Source: Treponemataceae bacterium (GTDB lineage: Bacteria; Spirochaetota; Spirochaetia; Treponematales; Treponemataceae). From it: a stretch of DNA of 64,000 nucleotides. The position numbers and the translations under genes are program-made. The stretch is from the NCBI GenBank assembly GCA_024402435.1, contig JAKSTU010000002.1, positions 1 to 64,000 of the forward strand. The letters are read 5' to 3'. Below, piece after piece: positions 7,254 through 16,061 of this stretch (position 1 is its first letter; each line of letters opens with the position of its first letter). The notes under the pieces are model-generated. The model was given only the letters and a program-made list of their open reading frames with translations, ran no database searches and was not told the origin of the DNA.

Positions 7254-8990
7254 ATGAGTAAACGCAACCGTTTATTGATTATTCTGGTGGTTATTGCTCT
7301 TTGTTTTGCCTTCTTGTGGCCGTCAATCAGCTGGTACGCTCTGACAACAAAAGAAGACCAGGCACTGGCACTCAGCTCACTGGAAAAAATCAAGGACTAC
7401 TCAAGTCTCAAGGCATCCGCCGATGTAGAGGCTCTTATGGACCTCTATACTTCAACACCGAATGCCACACTTGATTCAAGCTATGCTTACCTTGTTTCCG
7501 AAGCCAAGAAAAACTACAAGGCTCTGGGAAAGAAAGCACCTTCAAACATGACTGTAAGTGACGTACTTCGGTCATTCGCAAACAAAGCCGATCTGCTTTC
7601 CGTTATCGAAGGCAAATACCGCGACAAGATTCTTGCAGACAAAGGCCGTTATACGAACTCTGTAAAGCTTGGTCTTGACCTTTCAGGCGGTATGAGCATC
7701 ATCGTAAAAGCAGACCTGGATGCAGCTCTTGCATCTCTTGACAGCGGCGATGTTGATATCGAAGCTTTCAAAGCAAGTGCAATGGAACAGGCAATCGAAA
7801 CCCTGACAAGCCGCATTGACCGTTTCGGACTTTCTGATCCGGTAATCCGCAAACAGGGTGAAGACCGCATCTACATTGAAATGCCCGGTGCTGCAGACGC
7901 AAGCCGCATCAACTCAATCATCATGGGTAAAGGTATTCTTAACTTCCGCCTTGTTGATGACAGCGCAACTTCTGCTTTCAATGAATATTATGCTGCAAAT
8001 CCTACCCGCACATTTACTGCAAACGGCGAACTGCTTGACCTCTCAATCATTCCTTCAGACTGTGAAGTTATGGGACTGTACCAGAAAGATGACTATGGTC
8101 TTGATGAACGCACAGGATATCTTGTTGTAAAGAAAGAAATCGTTCTTGACGGACAGCACATCAAAAATGCAGCTGTCGGTACAGACGGAATCACAAGTTC
8201 ACCTCAGGTCAACCTGACTTTGGACAGCGAAGGTGCAGAAATCTTCGGTGACTTTACAGCAGCTCATGTAGGCGAAAACCTTGCCATCGTTTCTGATGAC
8301 AAAGTCAAGTCTTATGCACGCATCCGTGAAGCCATTCCCGGCGGACAGGTTGCAATCAGCGGATTCGGTCTTGAAGAAGCTCAGAACCTGCAGAAAGTTC
8401 TGCAGACAGCATGGCTCTCTGTTCCGCTCAGCGTAGAAAGCCAGCAGGTTATCGGTGCATCTCTCGGTGAAAAAGCAATCAAAGAAGGTCTGATGGCTCT
8501 GATCATCGGTTTGGTTGCAGTCATGATCTTCATGCTGATTTATTACAAAGGTGCAGGTATCAACGCTGTTGTTGCTCAGATTCTGAACCTTTACATGATG
8601 TTCAGTATTCTTTCTGCCTTCAACCTGACTGTATCCCTTTCAAGTATTGCCGGTATGATTCTTACGATCGGTATGGCAGTTGACGCCAACGTTATTATTT
8701 TTGAGCGCATCAAAGAAGAACTGCGCAACGGAAAAGGCCGTGCTGCTGCAGTACGTGCCGGTTTTGACCGCGCATTCTGGGCAATCATGGACTCAAACAT
8801 CACTACATTCATTGCCGCTATCTTCCTTTCTCAGCTGGGAACAGGAACAATTCAGGGATTTGCCGTAAGCTTGGCAATCGGTGTTGTATCTTCAGTATTC
8901 ACCGCTCTGGTTGTTTCACGCCTCATCTTTGACTTTGGAACTGACGTAGGCAAAAAAGAAAAAGTCAGCATCAGCTGGAGGATCAAATAA
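7254..8990 (+). CDS. secD: Protein translocase subunit SecD
   Basis: A 578-residue RND-family membrane protein that uses the proton-motive force to finish export of proteins through SecYEG. It has an N-terminal membrane segment (about 8-25), a large periplasmic P1 domain containing the LGLDLSGGMSI motif near residue 140 and DRFGLSDPVI near 190, then five C-terminal membrane segments. GMAVDANVIIFERIKEE near residue 475 holds the conserved proton-relay aspartate. An extra segment of about 90 residues precedes the conserved LGLDLSGG motif. It starts 18 bases after yajC and its stop codon shares one base with the secF start. Confidence 0.97.
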   Translation: MSKRNRLLIILVVIALCFAFLWPSISWYALTTKEDQALALSSLEKIKDYSSLKASADVEALMDLYTSTPNATLDSSYAYLVSEAKKNYKALGKKAPSNMTVSDVLRSFANKADLLSVIEGKYRDKILADKGRYTNSVKLGLDLSGGMSIIVKADLDAALASLDSGDVDIEAFKASAMEQAIETLTSRIDRFGLSDPVIRKQGEDRIYIEMPGAADASRINSIIMGKGILNFRLVDDSATSAFNEYYAANPTRTFTANGELLDLSIIPSDCEVMGLYQKDDYGLDERTGYLVVKKEIVLDGQHIKNAAVGTDGITSSPQVNLTLDSEGAEIFGDFTAAHVGENLAIVSDDKVKSYARIREAIPGGQVAISGFGLEEAQNLQKVLQTAWLSVPLSVESQQVIGASLGEKAIKEGLMALIIGLVAVMIFMLIYYKGAGINAVVAQILNLYMMFSILSAFNLTVSLSSIAGMILTIGMAVDANVIIFERIKEELRNGKGRAAAVRAGFDRAFWAIMDSNITTFIAAIFLSQLGTGTIQGFAVSLAIGVVSSVFTALVVSRLIFDFGTDVGKKEKVSISWRIK

Positions 8991-10240
8991 TGAAGAAACT
9001 TATTCAATTCAGTAAATTTTTTGTTCCGGCTGTCATCATCAGCGTTGTTCTGATTCTTGGTGGTATTGTTTCTTTCTGCATTCAGGGAATCAACTTCGGT
9101 ATTGATTTCAAACCCGGTATGATTGAATCCGTGCAGATTGCACCTACAGCCATTGAACTGTCATATGTTGGCTCTTCTACTGTTTCCGTGGAAACTGATG
9201 CACAGGGAATCGACCTGATTATTACAGGTGTCGGTTCTGCAAACGAAACACGTTCATTCGGTTATATCGACTACGCAACTGTAGGCGACATGGTAAAAGC
9301 AATGAATACTGTTGAAGGTGTTACAGCAAAAGCAAAAGCAGATTCAAGTGTTGCAGCACAGGGCTTCTTCGGAAGTTCTGCAGAATCAGCCACACTGACT
9401 TCTGCTGCTTACCGTCTGCACTACATTCCTGAAAATCCTAAAGCCGTAAGCGTTGATGAAGTTCGCGGTCTTTTCGCAGGAATGAACGATTATTCAGTAA
9501 AGCAGACAGGTACTGAATCTGAAAACACATTCCAGATTCGTGCCGGTGATGACGGATCTGACGAAGCTGCAAGCAAAAACATTCAGGACACAATTCTTGC
9601 TGCATTTACAGCAAAATATGGTGCTGACAATGTTGTTGTTTCACAGACAGACTTTGTAGGTTCTCAGTTCTCAAAATCTCTGGCTTCCAAGTCAATCTGG
9701 CTGGCAGTCATTACACTTGCTCTGATTTGGGTATACGCAGCAATCCGCTTCAAATGGGACTTTGCTCTCGGTGCAATTATTGCTCTTATCCACGACAGTT
9801 TGATCATGATTGCTTTTATTTCTGTTACACAGATGGAATTCACTTCCACCACATTGGCAGCAATTCTTACAATCATCGGTTATTCAATCAACGCAACTGT
9901 TGTTATTCTTGACCGCGTACGTGAAAACATCCGCATCATCAAATTCAAGAAATTCACAGAAGTTCTGAACATTTCTCTGTCTGAGACACTGAGCCGTTCA
10001 ATCATTACAACTGTAACAACAATGCTTGCTGTCGGTGCTCTGTACATCTTCACATCCGGAAGCATGAAAGACTTTGCTCTTGCTCTGCTGATCGGTATGC
10101 TGAGCGGTGCTTATTCTTCAATCTTCATTTCAAGTTCTTTCATTGCGCTTACACGCAAAAACTGGAAGCCTTCTGATGAAGAAAAAAGCACACAGACAGT
10201 TAAAGCTGAAGATTACACAGCTGATCTGGTTACAGACTGA
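8990..10240 (+). CDS. secF: Protein translocase subunit SecF
   Basis: A 416-residue partner of SecD, with an N-terminal membrane segment, the INFGIDFKPG motif near residue 32 and five C-terminal membrane segments containing GYSINATVVILDRVRENI (about 300-317). It is roughly 90 residues longer than the E. coli protein; the extra length lies in the periplasmic domain (about 60-180), which is Ala/Ser/Thr-rich. The stop/start overlap TAATG with secD implies translational coupling. A long bidirectional terminator follows. Confidence 0.96.
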   Translation: MKKLIQFSKFFVPAVIISVVLILGGIVSFCIQGINFGIDFKPGMIESVQIAPTAIELSYVGSSTVSVETDAQGIDLIITGVGSANETRSFGYIDYATVGDMVKAMNTVEGVTAKAKADSSVAAQGFFGSSAESATLTSAAYRLHYIPENPKAVSVDEVRGLFAGMNDYSVKQTGTESENTFQIRAGDDGSDEAASKNIQDTILAAFTAKYGADNVVVSQTDFVGSQFSKSLASKSIWLAVITLALIWVYAAIRFKWDFALGAIIALIHDSLIMIAFISVTQMEFTSTTLAAILTIIGYSINATVVILDRVRENIRIIKFKKFTEVLNISLSETLSRSIITTVTTMLAVGALYIFTSGSMKDFALALLIGMLSGAYSSIFISSSFIALTRKNWKPSDEEKSTQTVKAEDYTADLVTD

Positions 10241-10285
10241 AATAATGTGATGTAATTGCAACTCCTTCCGTGATTCGGGGGGAGC

Positions 10286-10340
10286 AAACAAAAAAGCTGC
10301 TTACTCTGCGCCATTAAACGCAGGGAAGCAGCTTTTTTGT
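10286..10340. terminator. Bidirectional terminator between secF and the desulfurase gene
   Basis: AAAAAGCTGCTT (10291-10302) pairs with AAGCAGCTTTTT (10326-10337), and the inner CTCTGCG pairs with CGCAGGG. T runs flank it on both strands, so it can serve both converging operons. Confidence 0.9.
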
Positions 10341-10367
10341 TTAAGAATTCCAGAAAAAATAAAGCAA

Positions 10368-11516
10368 TCAGTTGAACATTTCTGCTGTTTGGCGCACCAC
10401 TTGAAGGAGTTCTTCTGCAGCGGCCGGGGAAGTATGGCTTCCGAAGGAAAAACGCACTGCGTTCTGTGCCACATCTTCTGAAACTCCCATAGCCGCAAGG
10501 ATAGGACGGCTGAGTTTGCGCGTCGAACAGGCTGAACCGGTTGAAATGTAGAAGCCTTTTTCGCTTAATGCGCGGACCATGACTTCTCCGGGAATGTTGT
10601 CAAAGCTTGCCTGAACTACACCTGGTGAAAAAAGTTCCGGGTGTTCAAGACGGCCCGCAGGCAGAATGTGACAATAAGACATTTCTGCCAGTTTTTTTAC
10701 AAAATGTTCTGCAATTTCTGACTGTTCCGGATTCGGCACTGCATACTTTTCAAGACATGATGCCAGAGCAAGCGCCCCGAAAAGATTTTCTGTTCCGCTT
10801 CTGATGCCGCTTTCCTGACCGCCGCCGCGCAAAAAGGGTTCTATCCGGTCTTTCAGATAAAGGAGTCCGATTCCCCGGGGCCCGCGAATTTTGTGTGCGC
10901 TTAAAGAAAAACTGTCAATCCCCGGATGTTTCAGGTTGACGGGAATTTTTCCAACTGCCTGAACACCGTCAACATGAAATTTTGGCTTTTTGCGTCCTTT
11001 TCCCCATTCGGTAATGACTTCTGCAATCTCTTCTACCGGCTGGATTGCACCGGTTTCGTTGTTTACAGCCATGATGCATACAAGTGCCGTGTCATCACGA
11101 AGTTTTGCACGGACTGCATCTGCAGTTATAATTCCAAGTTCATTGCTTGGGGCGTTTATAACCTGCCATCCGCAGTTTTTCATTGTCTGTGCCTGTTCCC
11201 GGACTGCCGGATGCTCAATATTGCTGATGATGATGCTGCCTTTGACAGGGCGCTGCAGAAGTGCGAGCAAAGGAATCTGGTCGCTTTCAGTGCCGCCTGA
11301 CGTAAAGAAAATCTGAGTTTCTTTGACACCCAGGAGTTTTGCACAGCGTTTTCTTGCGTCTTCAAGTGCGTGTCGGGCTGCAATTCCTGCAGCGTGTGCA
11401 CTGGAGGGATTTGCAGTGAGTTCCAGAGACTGTTCCAGGGCGGAACGGAGTATTTCTCCGTCGGCAGGGGCGGTTGCAGCCCAGTCAAAATAATGGTCGT
11501 AATTGATTGAAGTCAT
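10368..11516 (-). CDS. Cysteine desulfurase (NifS/IscS family)
   Basis: A 382-residue aminotransferase class V enzyme that draws sulfur from cysteine for Fe-S clusters or thiolated tRNA, using pyridoxal phosphate. It opens with YFDWAATAP, has the cofactor lysine in SLSAHKIRGPRG, and the catalytic cysteine in STGSACSTRK near residue 325. The start at 11516 is chosen because AAGGA lies six bases upstream; the frame continues 16 codons further without a recognisable start. No IscU, IscR or MnmA gene is adjacent, so the sulfur acceptor cannot be told from context. Confidence 0.93.
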   Translation of the reverse strand: MTSINYDHYFDWAATAPADGEILRSALEQSLELTANPSSAHAAGIAARHALEDARKRCAKLLGVKETQIFFTSGGTESDQIPLLALLQRPVKGSIIISNIEHPAVREQAQTMKNCGWQVINAPSNELGIITADAVRAKLRDDTALVCIMAVNNETGAIQPVEEIAEVITEWGKGRKKPKFHVDGVQAVGKIPVNLKHPGIDSFSLSAHKIRGPRGIGLLYLKDRIEPFLRGGGQESGIRSGTENLFGALALASCLEKYAVPNPEQSEIAEHFVKKLAEMSYCHILPAGRLEHPELFSPGVVQASFDNIPGEVMVRALSEKGFYISTGSACSTRKLSRPILAAMGVSEDVAQNAVRFSFGSHTSPAAAEELLQVVRQTAEMFN

Positions 11517-11565
11517 GAATAATCCTTGAATCCTGATTTTAGCAAGTATGAATGCTTGTTTCAAC

Positions 11566-11594
11566 TTGCCGTTATTCTGTAAAAAGACTATATT
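11566..11594 (+). promoter_or_regulatory. Promoter of the COG0523 GTPase gene, leaderless
   Basis: TTGCCG (11566-11571), a 17-base spacer and TATATT (11589-11594) end six bases before the ATG at 11601, so the predicted first base is the start codon itself. No Shine-Dalgarno sequence is present. No clear Zur-like palindrome was seen. Confidence 0.65.
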
Positions 11595-11600
11595 TTCATC

Positions 11601-12929
11601 ATGAAGAAGAATCTTATTCCTGTAACATTGCTCACCGGTTACTTGGGAGCCGGAAAAACTACTCTTTTGAATTACATTCTTAACAATCAGAAGGGTTACA
11701 AAGTTGCCGTTATCGTAAATGATATCGGAGAAGTTAATATCGATGCAGATTTGATTGCCAAAGGCGCAAGTATTGTAGAAGAAGACAAGGATTCTCTCGT
11801 ACCTCTGCAGAACGGTTGTATCTGCTGTACTTTGAAGACAGATCTTATGAATCAGATTGTAACTCTGTGCAAAGACGGCCGTTTTGACTACATTCTGATT
11901 GAAGCAAGCGGAATCTGCGAACCCATGCCTATTGCTCAGACAATCATGGCACTTTCCGGAGAAACCGGAGACCGCTCAATTCCTACAGTCTGCAAACTGG
12001 ACAACATCATTACAGTTGTTGATGCAGCACGTCTTGTTTCCGAATTCGGAAGCGGAAATTCGCTTCTCAAAAAAGATCTTGATGAAGAAGATATTGAAGC
12101 ACTGCTGATTCAGCAGATTGAATTCTGCAATACAATTCTCATCAACAAAACCGACCTTGTTTCCAAGGAACAGCTGGATGAAGTCAAGGCTGTTGTAAAA
12201 ACTCTGCAGCCAGGTGCAAAAATGATTGAGACCCAGAAAGGCGTTGTTGAAATGTCTGATGTTCTGGGAACAAACAGTTTTGATTTTGAAAAAGTTTATT
12301 CTACTGCCGGATGGATCAAAAAACTGGAAGAACACGATGCCGGTCATGACGATGACGACGATGATGATGACCACGACGAACATGAACACGAGCATCACCA
12401 CCACGAGCATGATCATGAACATGAACATGAGCACGAACATCACCACCACGATGATGATGACGATGACGACGGACTTGATCATTCACACTGCGACCATGAA
12501 CACGGTCACTGCTGCCACCATCATCACCATCACGGAGAAGGTGAGGCCGAAGAATACGGAATCGGAACATTCGTGTACTATTCACGCCGTCCCTTTGACC
12601 GGGAAAAACTGGAAGCCTTTGCCGAAGACTGGCCGAATACTGTTATCCGTGCAAAAGGAATCGTGTGGTTTGCCGATGACAATGATGCTGCCTACATTCT
12701 GGAACAGGCCGGCCGTCAGATTACAGCAGGTTATTCCGGAGACTGGATGGCAACTGCACCCAAAAGCCAGATTAAAAAAGCTTTGGCATCAGACCCTGAG
12801 TTTGCAAAAAACTGGGACGAAAAACTGGGTGACCGCATGGTAAAAATGGTATTCATCGGACGCAAAATGGACAAAAAACAGATTTGTGCCGATCTGGACG
12901 CCTGTACAGTTGAACCGACAATCAAATAA
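11601..12929 (+). CDS. COG0523 (CobW/ZNG1-type) metallochaperone GTPase with His/Asp-rich insert
   Basis: A 442-residue G3E GTPase. It has Walker A GYLGAGKT (13-20), the metal-site motif CICC (73-76) expected of this family, EASG near 101 and the guanine-specificity motif NKTD (182-185). The CobW C-terminal domain follows from about 320 to 442. Between them, residues about 245-313 form an extreme low-complexity segment with about 29 histidines plus runs of Asp and Glu and three cysteines, clearly a metal-loading arm. Family members deliver zinc, cobalt or nickel to client enzymes. The client here is unknown, and no transporter or B12 gene adjoins it. The gene appears to be translated from a leaderless mRNA. 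Confidence 0.92.
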   Translation: MKKNLIPVTLLTGYLGAGKTTLLNYILNNQKGYKVAVIVNDIGEVNIDADLIAKGASIVEEDKDSLVPLQNGCICCTLKTDLMNQIVTLCKDGRFDYILIEASGICEPMPIAQTIMALSGETGDRSIPTVCKLDNIITVVDAARLVSEFGSGNSLLKKDLDEEDIEALLIQQIEFCNTILINKTDLVSKEQLDEVKAVVKTLQPGAKMIETQKGVVEMSDVLGTNSFDFEKVYSTAGWIKKLEEHDAGHDDDDDDDDHDEHEHEHHHHEHDHEHEHEHEHHHHDDDDDDDGLDHSHCDHEHGHCCHHHHHHGEGEAEEYGIGTFVYYSRRPFDREKLEAFAEDWPNTVIRAKGIVWFADDNDAAYILEQAGRQITAGYSGDWMATAPKSQIKKALASDPEFAKNWDEKLGDRMVKMVFIGRKMDKKQICADLDACTVEPTIK

Positions 12930-12954
12930 AAATTTTCAATTCATACCGCATCAT

Positions 12955-13002
12955 ACCGCAAAACTGTCTTGCAATCGGACGGCTTTTGCGGTAAAAATTT
13001 TT
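12955..13002 (+). terminator. Possible terminator after the COG0523 gene
   Basis: A perfect 9-bp stem, ACCGCAAAA (12955-12963) with TTTTGCGGT (12984-12992), is followed by five A and then T residues. The A run between stem and T tract makes it weaker than the other terminators here. Confidence 0.45.
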
Positions 13003-13049
13003 CGGCAGAAAATGCCGTGAGTCTATTTTTTTGTGGAGATATTTTTGTC

Positions 13050-14723
13050 ATGAAAAATTATCGTATTTGTGCTTCACTTTTGTGCGTGCTGTTCTGCGCC
13101 GGTCTTGCTTTTGCTCAGCCCAAAAGAATGAACCGTGACAGTGCCGCATCTTTTGGAATTTATTACGAACTGAACGGTGGCGTTCAGAATTCAGCAAATC
13201 CCGAGTCTTATGAACAGGGAAAAGTTGTAAAGCTTGGTGAACCTTCACGTGAAGGTTATGTTTTCAAAGGCTGGTTCAAGGATAAGAAATTCACCGGAAC
13301 ACCTGTATCAGAAATTTCTGCTGATTCAGCCGGAGCCGTCAGTCTTTATGCTGCATGGCAGATTGCACTGGATGCAGCAACTTTCTGCGCTGATGAAGTT
13401 GTAGTAATCCCTGCTGACGAAAAATGTGTTCTGGAAGATTTTGCCGGAAAAGAGGGTGTTACGGAACTTTACGGCTATGCAATCTATCCTACTGAAGTAA
13501 CACAGAGACTGTACCGCGACGTAATGCTGAAAAACCCCAGTTATTTTGATGCAAATCCCAGCAATAACGAAATTCAGGACCTTCGTCCTGTAGAGCAGGT
13601 TACCTGGTATGATGCAGTTTATTTCTGTAATGAACTTACCAAACTGATTTTCGGGGAAAGTGAATGTGTTTATGAAATCTCTGAGATTGAGAGAGACAGA
13701 TGGGGTATAGATGAAATTGAATCCGCTGTTGTAAATACTGATTTTTCCAAAAAAGGATTCCGTCTTCCTACACGTGCCGAATGGGAAATGGCAGCACGCG
13801 GCGGTTATGAAGGCGGTTGGGAATATCAATACGTAGGAACTGATGACAGAAATGATTTGGATTATCTTGCCTGGTATGACGGTTACTCATCTGTAGGAAC
13901 CCATCAGGTTGCAACAAAACTTCCCAATGCTCTGGGTCTTTATGACATGAACGGTAATGTTGCAGAATGGGTATCTGATGACTATGGATATTACAGCAAA
14001 TATGTTTTGGGTGGAAACTATTATGGTTCTGCATATTCCTGCCTTCTTGAGGAATGGGATTGTGATAGTCCCGATTATTATTCTGATACTGTCGGATTCC
14101 GTCTTGCACGTACTTTGGACGAAACAGGTGCTTATGCAAACGCACAGAAAGCATCAGCAAAAGCTGCTTCTTCAAGCGGAAATGACTATTCTTATGATTA
14201 CTGGTCCGACTATTCTGACACACTGAATGATTATTACGGTGCCTACAACGACCTGTACAATGATTATTTCGGCGCTTACAACGATCTGTACAATGACTAC
14301 TACGATGCATACAGCAATGCCTACAACGACCTGTACGATGACTATTACGGCGCTTACAACGACCTGTACAATGATTATTATGATGCATACAGCGACGTTT
14401 ATAATGCATATGGCAACGCTTACAATGATCTGTACAATGATTATTATGATGCATACAGCGACATTTACGATGCTTATGGTGACATCTACGATGCATACAG
14501 TGACGTTTACGGAAGCATGTACGGAAATTCAGCAAAAGATGCTCTGGACGCTTCAAAAAAACTGATGGATGCTTATGGTGACATCTACGATGCATACGGA
14601 GACGTTTACGGAAGCACATACGGAAACTCAGCAAAAGATGCTCTGGACGCTTCAAAAAAACTGATGGACGCATATGGTGACATTTACGGAGCATACGGAG
14701 ATCTGTACAATTCCTATTGGTAA
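13050..14723 (+). CDS. Secreted protein with InlB-type repeat, formylglycine-enzyme-like domain and Tyr/Asp repeat tail
   Basis: 557 residues in four parts. Residues 1-22 are a signal peptide ending AFA. Residues about 36-103 resemble a Listeria-Bacteroides (InlB B) repeat, with YYELNGG and GYVFKGWFKD. Residues about 140-355 are an FGE-sulfatase/SUMF1-like fold: YPTEVTQRLYRDVM, VTWYDAVYFCNEL, GFRLPTRAEWEMAARGG, NGNVAEW and a closing VGFRLAR. I do not see the paired active-site cysteines of true formylglycine enzymes, so it is probably a binding or structural version. Residues about 380-557 are tandem short repeats of Tyr, Asp, Asn and Ala, ending with a 33-residue unit repeated almost exactly. 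The start at 13050 is supported by GGAG at 13035-13038 and the signal peptide. Confidence 0.85.
   Translation: MKNYRICASLLCVLFCAGLAFAQPKRMNRDSAASFGIYYELNGGVQNSANPESYEQGKVVKLGEPSREGYVFKGWFKDKKFTGTPVSEISADSAGAVSLYAAWQIALDAATFCADEVVVIPADEKCVLEDFAGKEGVTELYGYAIYPTEVTQRLYRDVMLKNPSYFDANPSNNEIQDLRPVEQVTWYDAVYFCNELTKLIFGESECVYEISEIERDRWGIDEIESAVVNTDFSKKGFRLPTRAEWEMAARGGYEGGWEYQYVGTDDRNDLDYLAWYDGYSSVGTHQVATKLPNALGLYDMNGNVAEWVSDDYGYYSKYVLGGNYYGSAYSCLLEEWDCDSPDYYSDTVGFRLARTLDETGAYANAQKASAKAASSSGNDYSYDYWSDYSDTLNDYYGAYNDLYNDYFGAYNDLYNDYYDAYSNAYNDLYDDYYGAYNDLYNDYYDAYSDVYNAYGNAYNDLYNDYYDAYSDIYDAYGDIYDAYSDVYGSMYGNSAKDALDASKKLMDAYGDIYDAYGDVYGSTYGNSAKDALDASKKLMDAYGDIYGAYGDLYNSYW
14221..14720 (+). repeat. Coding tandem repeat region (Tyr/Asp/Asn/Ala-rich)
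   Basis: In-frame repeats built on units such as AYNDLYNDYY and AYSDVYDAYGD. At the end a 99-base period is clear: the block starting at 14522 recurs at 14621, encoding YGNSAKDALDASKKLMDAYG twice. The near identity of the copies suggests recent slippage or unequal crossing-over. Confidence 0.85.
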
Positions 14724-14758
14724 TCACCACTCTGGAATAAACTGATTTTTCAGTAATG

Positions 14759-14819
14759 AAGCTGTCTTGTCAAAGTGGCCTGCAATCGGTGCACTTTGTT
14801 ACAAGACAGCTTTTTTTTT
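14759..14819 (+). terminator. Terminator after the repeat-tailed secreted protein gene
   Basis: AAGCTGTCTTGT (14759-14770) pairs perfectly with ACAAGACAGCTT (14801-14812), the inner CAAAGTG pairs with CACTTTG, and nine T residues follow. Confidence 0.92.
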
Positions 14820-14839
14820 GTTGAAAGGAGTCAGGGGAC

Positions 14840-15943
14840 TCAGGGGCGGGCGTTTTTCTGACGGAGAGCCATGTCTGCAAGGACAATGGCAGTCATTGCT
14901 TCAATAACCGGAACGATGCGGGGACAAAGGCACACGTCATGGCGGCCTTTTATCTGAAGATCAACATTGTTGCCTTCTTTGTCTACTGTCTGCTGAACTT
15001 TGAAAATGCTGGGCACAGGTTTTACCGCCACACGGAAAACAATGCTGTTGCCGTTGGAAATACCGCCCAGAATGCCGCCTGCATGGTTTGTCAGAAACTG
15101 CGGCTTTGAACCGTCGGGATTGCAGCGCATGACATCGTTCCATGTGCTGCCGTTCATGCGGGCGCTTTCAAAGCCGGCTCCGAACTCTATGCCTTTTACC
15201 GCACCGATTGAAAGCATTGCTTTTGCAAGTTCCGCGTCCAGTTTGTCAAAAACAGGTTCGCCAAGTCCGGCCGGAATGCCGGTAACAACGCATTCAATGA
15301 TTCCGCCTGCACTGTCACCGTCTTTTGCCAATGCTGCAACGGCTTCCTGCATTTTTTCGGCGGCTTCGTTGTCAGGGGCGCGCATCATGTTCTGCTCAAT
15401 TGCAGACAAATCACGTTTTTTGGCTTTGATGCCGCAAGCTTCTGCTGTGTAAGCTGTAACAACCGGTTTTTCTGCGGGGAAAACTGCTTCCAGAACCATA
15501 CGAGCAACTTCACCTGCGGCAACGCGGGCAGCTGTTTCCCGACCGCTGGAACGTCCGCCGCCTCTGTAATCACGGATTCCGTATTTCTGATCATAAGTAT
15601 AGTCAGCGTGTCCAGGCCGGAATGTGGTTGCAAGGTTCCCGTAGTCAGATGAGTGCTGGCTTGTATTGGGAATGTTCATTGCAATGGGGGTTCCTGTTGA
15701 AAGTCCTTCAAAAACGCCGGACAGAATTGTCATGGCGTCACTTTCCTGACGGGCAGTTACCGCATGATTTGTGCCTGAATCAGTTTTTTTTCCCGGTTTT
15801 CTCCGGTCCAGAGCTTTCTGAATCCGTTCCGGGCTGATTGGAATGCCTGCGGGCACTCCGTCTATAACAACACCTAAAGAAACGCCGTGGCTTTCTCCGT
15901 AAGTAGTGACTTTAAAAATTGTTCCGAATGTATTTCCTGACAT
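14840..15943 (-). CDS. aroC: Chorismate synthase
   Basis: A 367-residue enzyme that makes chorismate from EPSP at the end of the shikimate pathway, with reduced FMN as cofactor. Full-length for the family. The three classic signatures are present: YGESHG near residue 15, RPGHADYTYDQKYGIRDYRG (about 108-127) followed by GGRSSGRETAARVAAG, and GRHDVCLCPRIVPVIEAM near the C-terminus. It is a single gene with no other aro genes nearby. The ATG has no Shine-Dalgarno sequence; a weak TATTGT lies six bases upstream, so a leaderless message is possible. Confidence 0.97.
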   Translation of the reverse strand: MSGNTFGTIFKVTTYGESHGVSLGVVIDGVPAGIPISPERIQKALDRRKPGKKTDSGTNHAVTARQESDAMTILSGVFEGLSTGTPIAMNIPNTSQHSSDYGNLATTFRPGHADYTYDQKYGIRDYRGGGRSSGRETAARVAAGEVARMVLEAVFPAEKPVVTAYTAEACGIKAKKRDLSAIEQNMMRAPDNEAAEKMQEAVAALAKDGDSAGGIIECVVTGIPAGLGEPVFDKLDAELAKAMLSIGAVKGIEFGAGFESARMNGSTWNDVMRCNPDGSKPQFLTNHAGGILGGISNGNSIVFRVAVKPVPSIFKVQQTVDKEGNNVDLQIKGRHDVCLCPRIVPVIEAMTAIVLADMALRQKNARP

Positions 15944-16000
15944 GATTCAACAATAACATATAAAACTTCTTGTAGGAAGTCCGAGCCGAAAAAATCAGAT

Positions 16001-16029
16001 TTGAATAAAAATGCTATAAATAGTATGAT
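16001..16029 (+). promoter_or_regulatory. Promoter of the TetR-family gene
   Basis: TTGAAT (16001-16006), a 17-base spacer and TATGAT (16024-16029). This gene also has a normal ribosome-binding site, GGAGAG, downstream, so here the leader is conventional. Confidence 0.75.
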
Positions 16030-16061
16030 ATAAAAACAAAAAAGAATAATCGGAGAGAAAG

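Noticed and set aside
11976-12585. Minus-strand open frames rich in Val/Met or His/Arg inside the COG0523 gene
   Set aside because: They are shadows of the GAT/CAT-rich His/Asp insert of the real gene.
14221-14720. Regular repeats considered as a CRISPR array
   Set aside because: The periodicity is in frame, units are coding and degenerate, and there are no unique spacers or cas genes.
13768-14730. Long minus-strand open frame rich in His and Arg opposite the repeat tail
   Set aside because: It is the antisense of the Tyr/Asp repeats, whose codons read as His/Arg-rich on the other strand. It has no ribosome-binding site, and the plus-strand protein has a signal peptide and recognisable domains.
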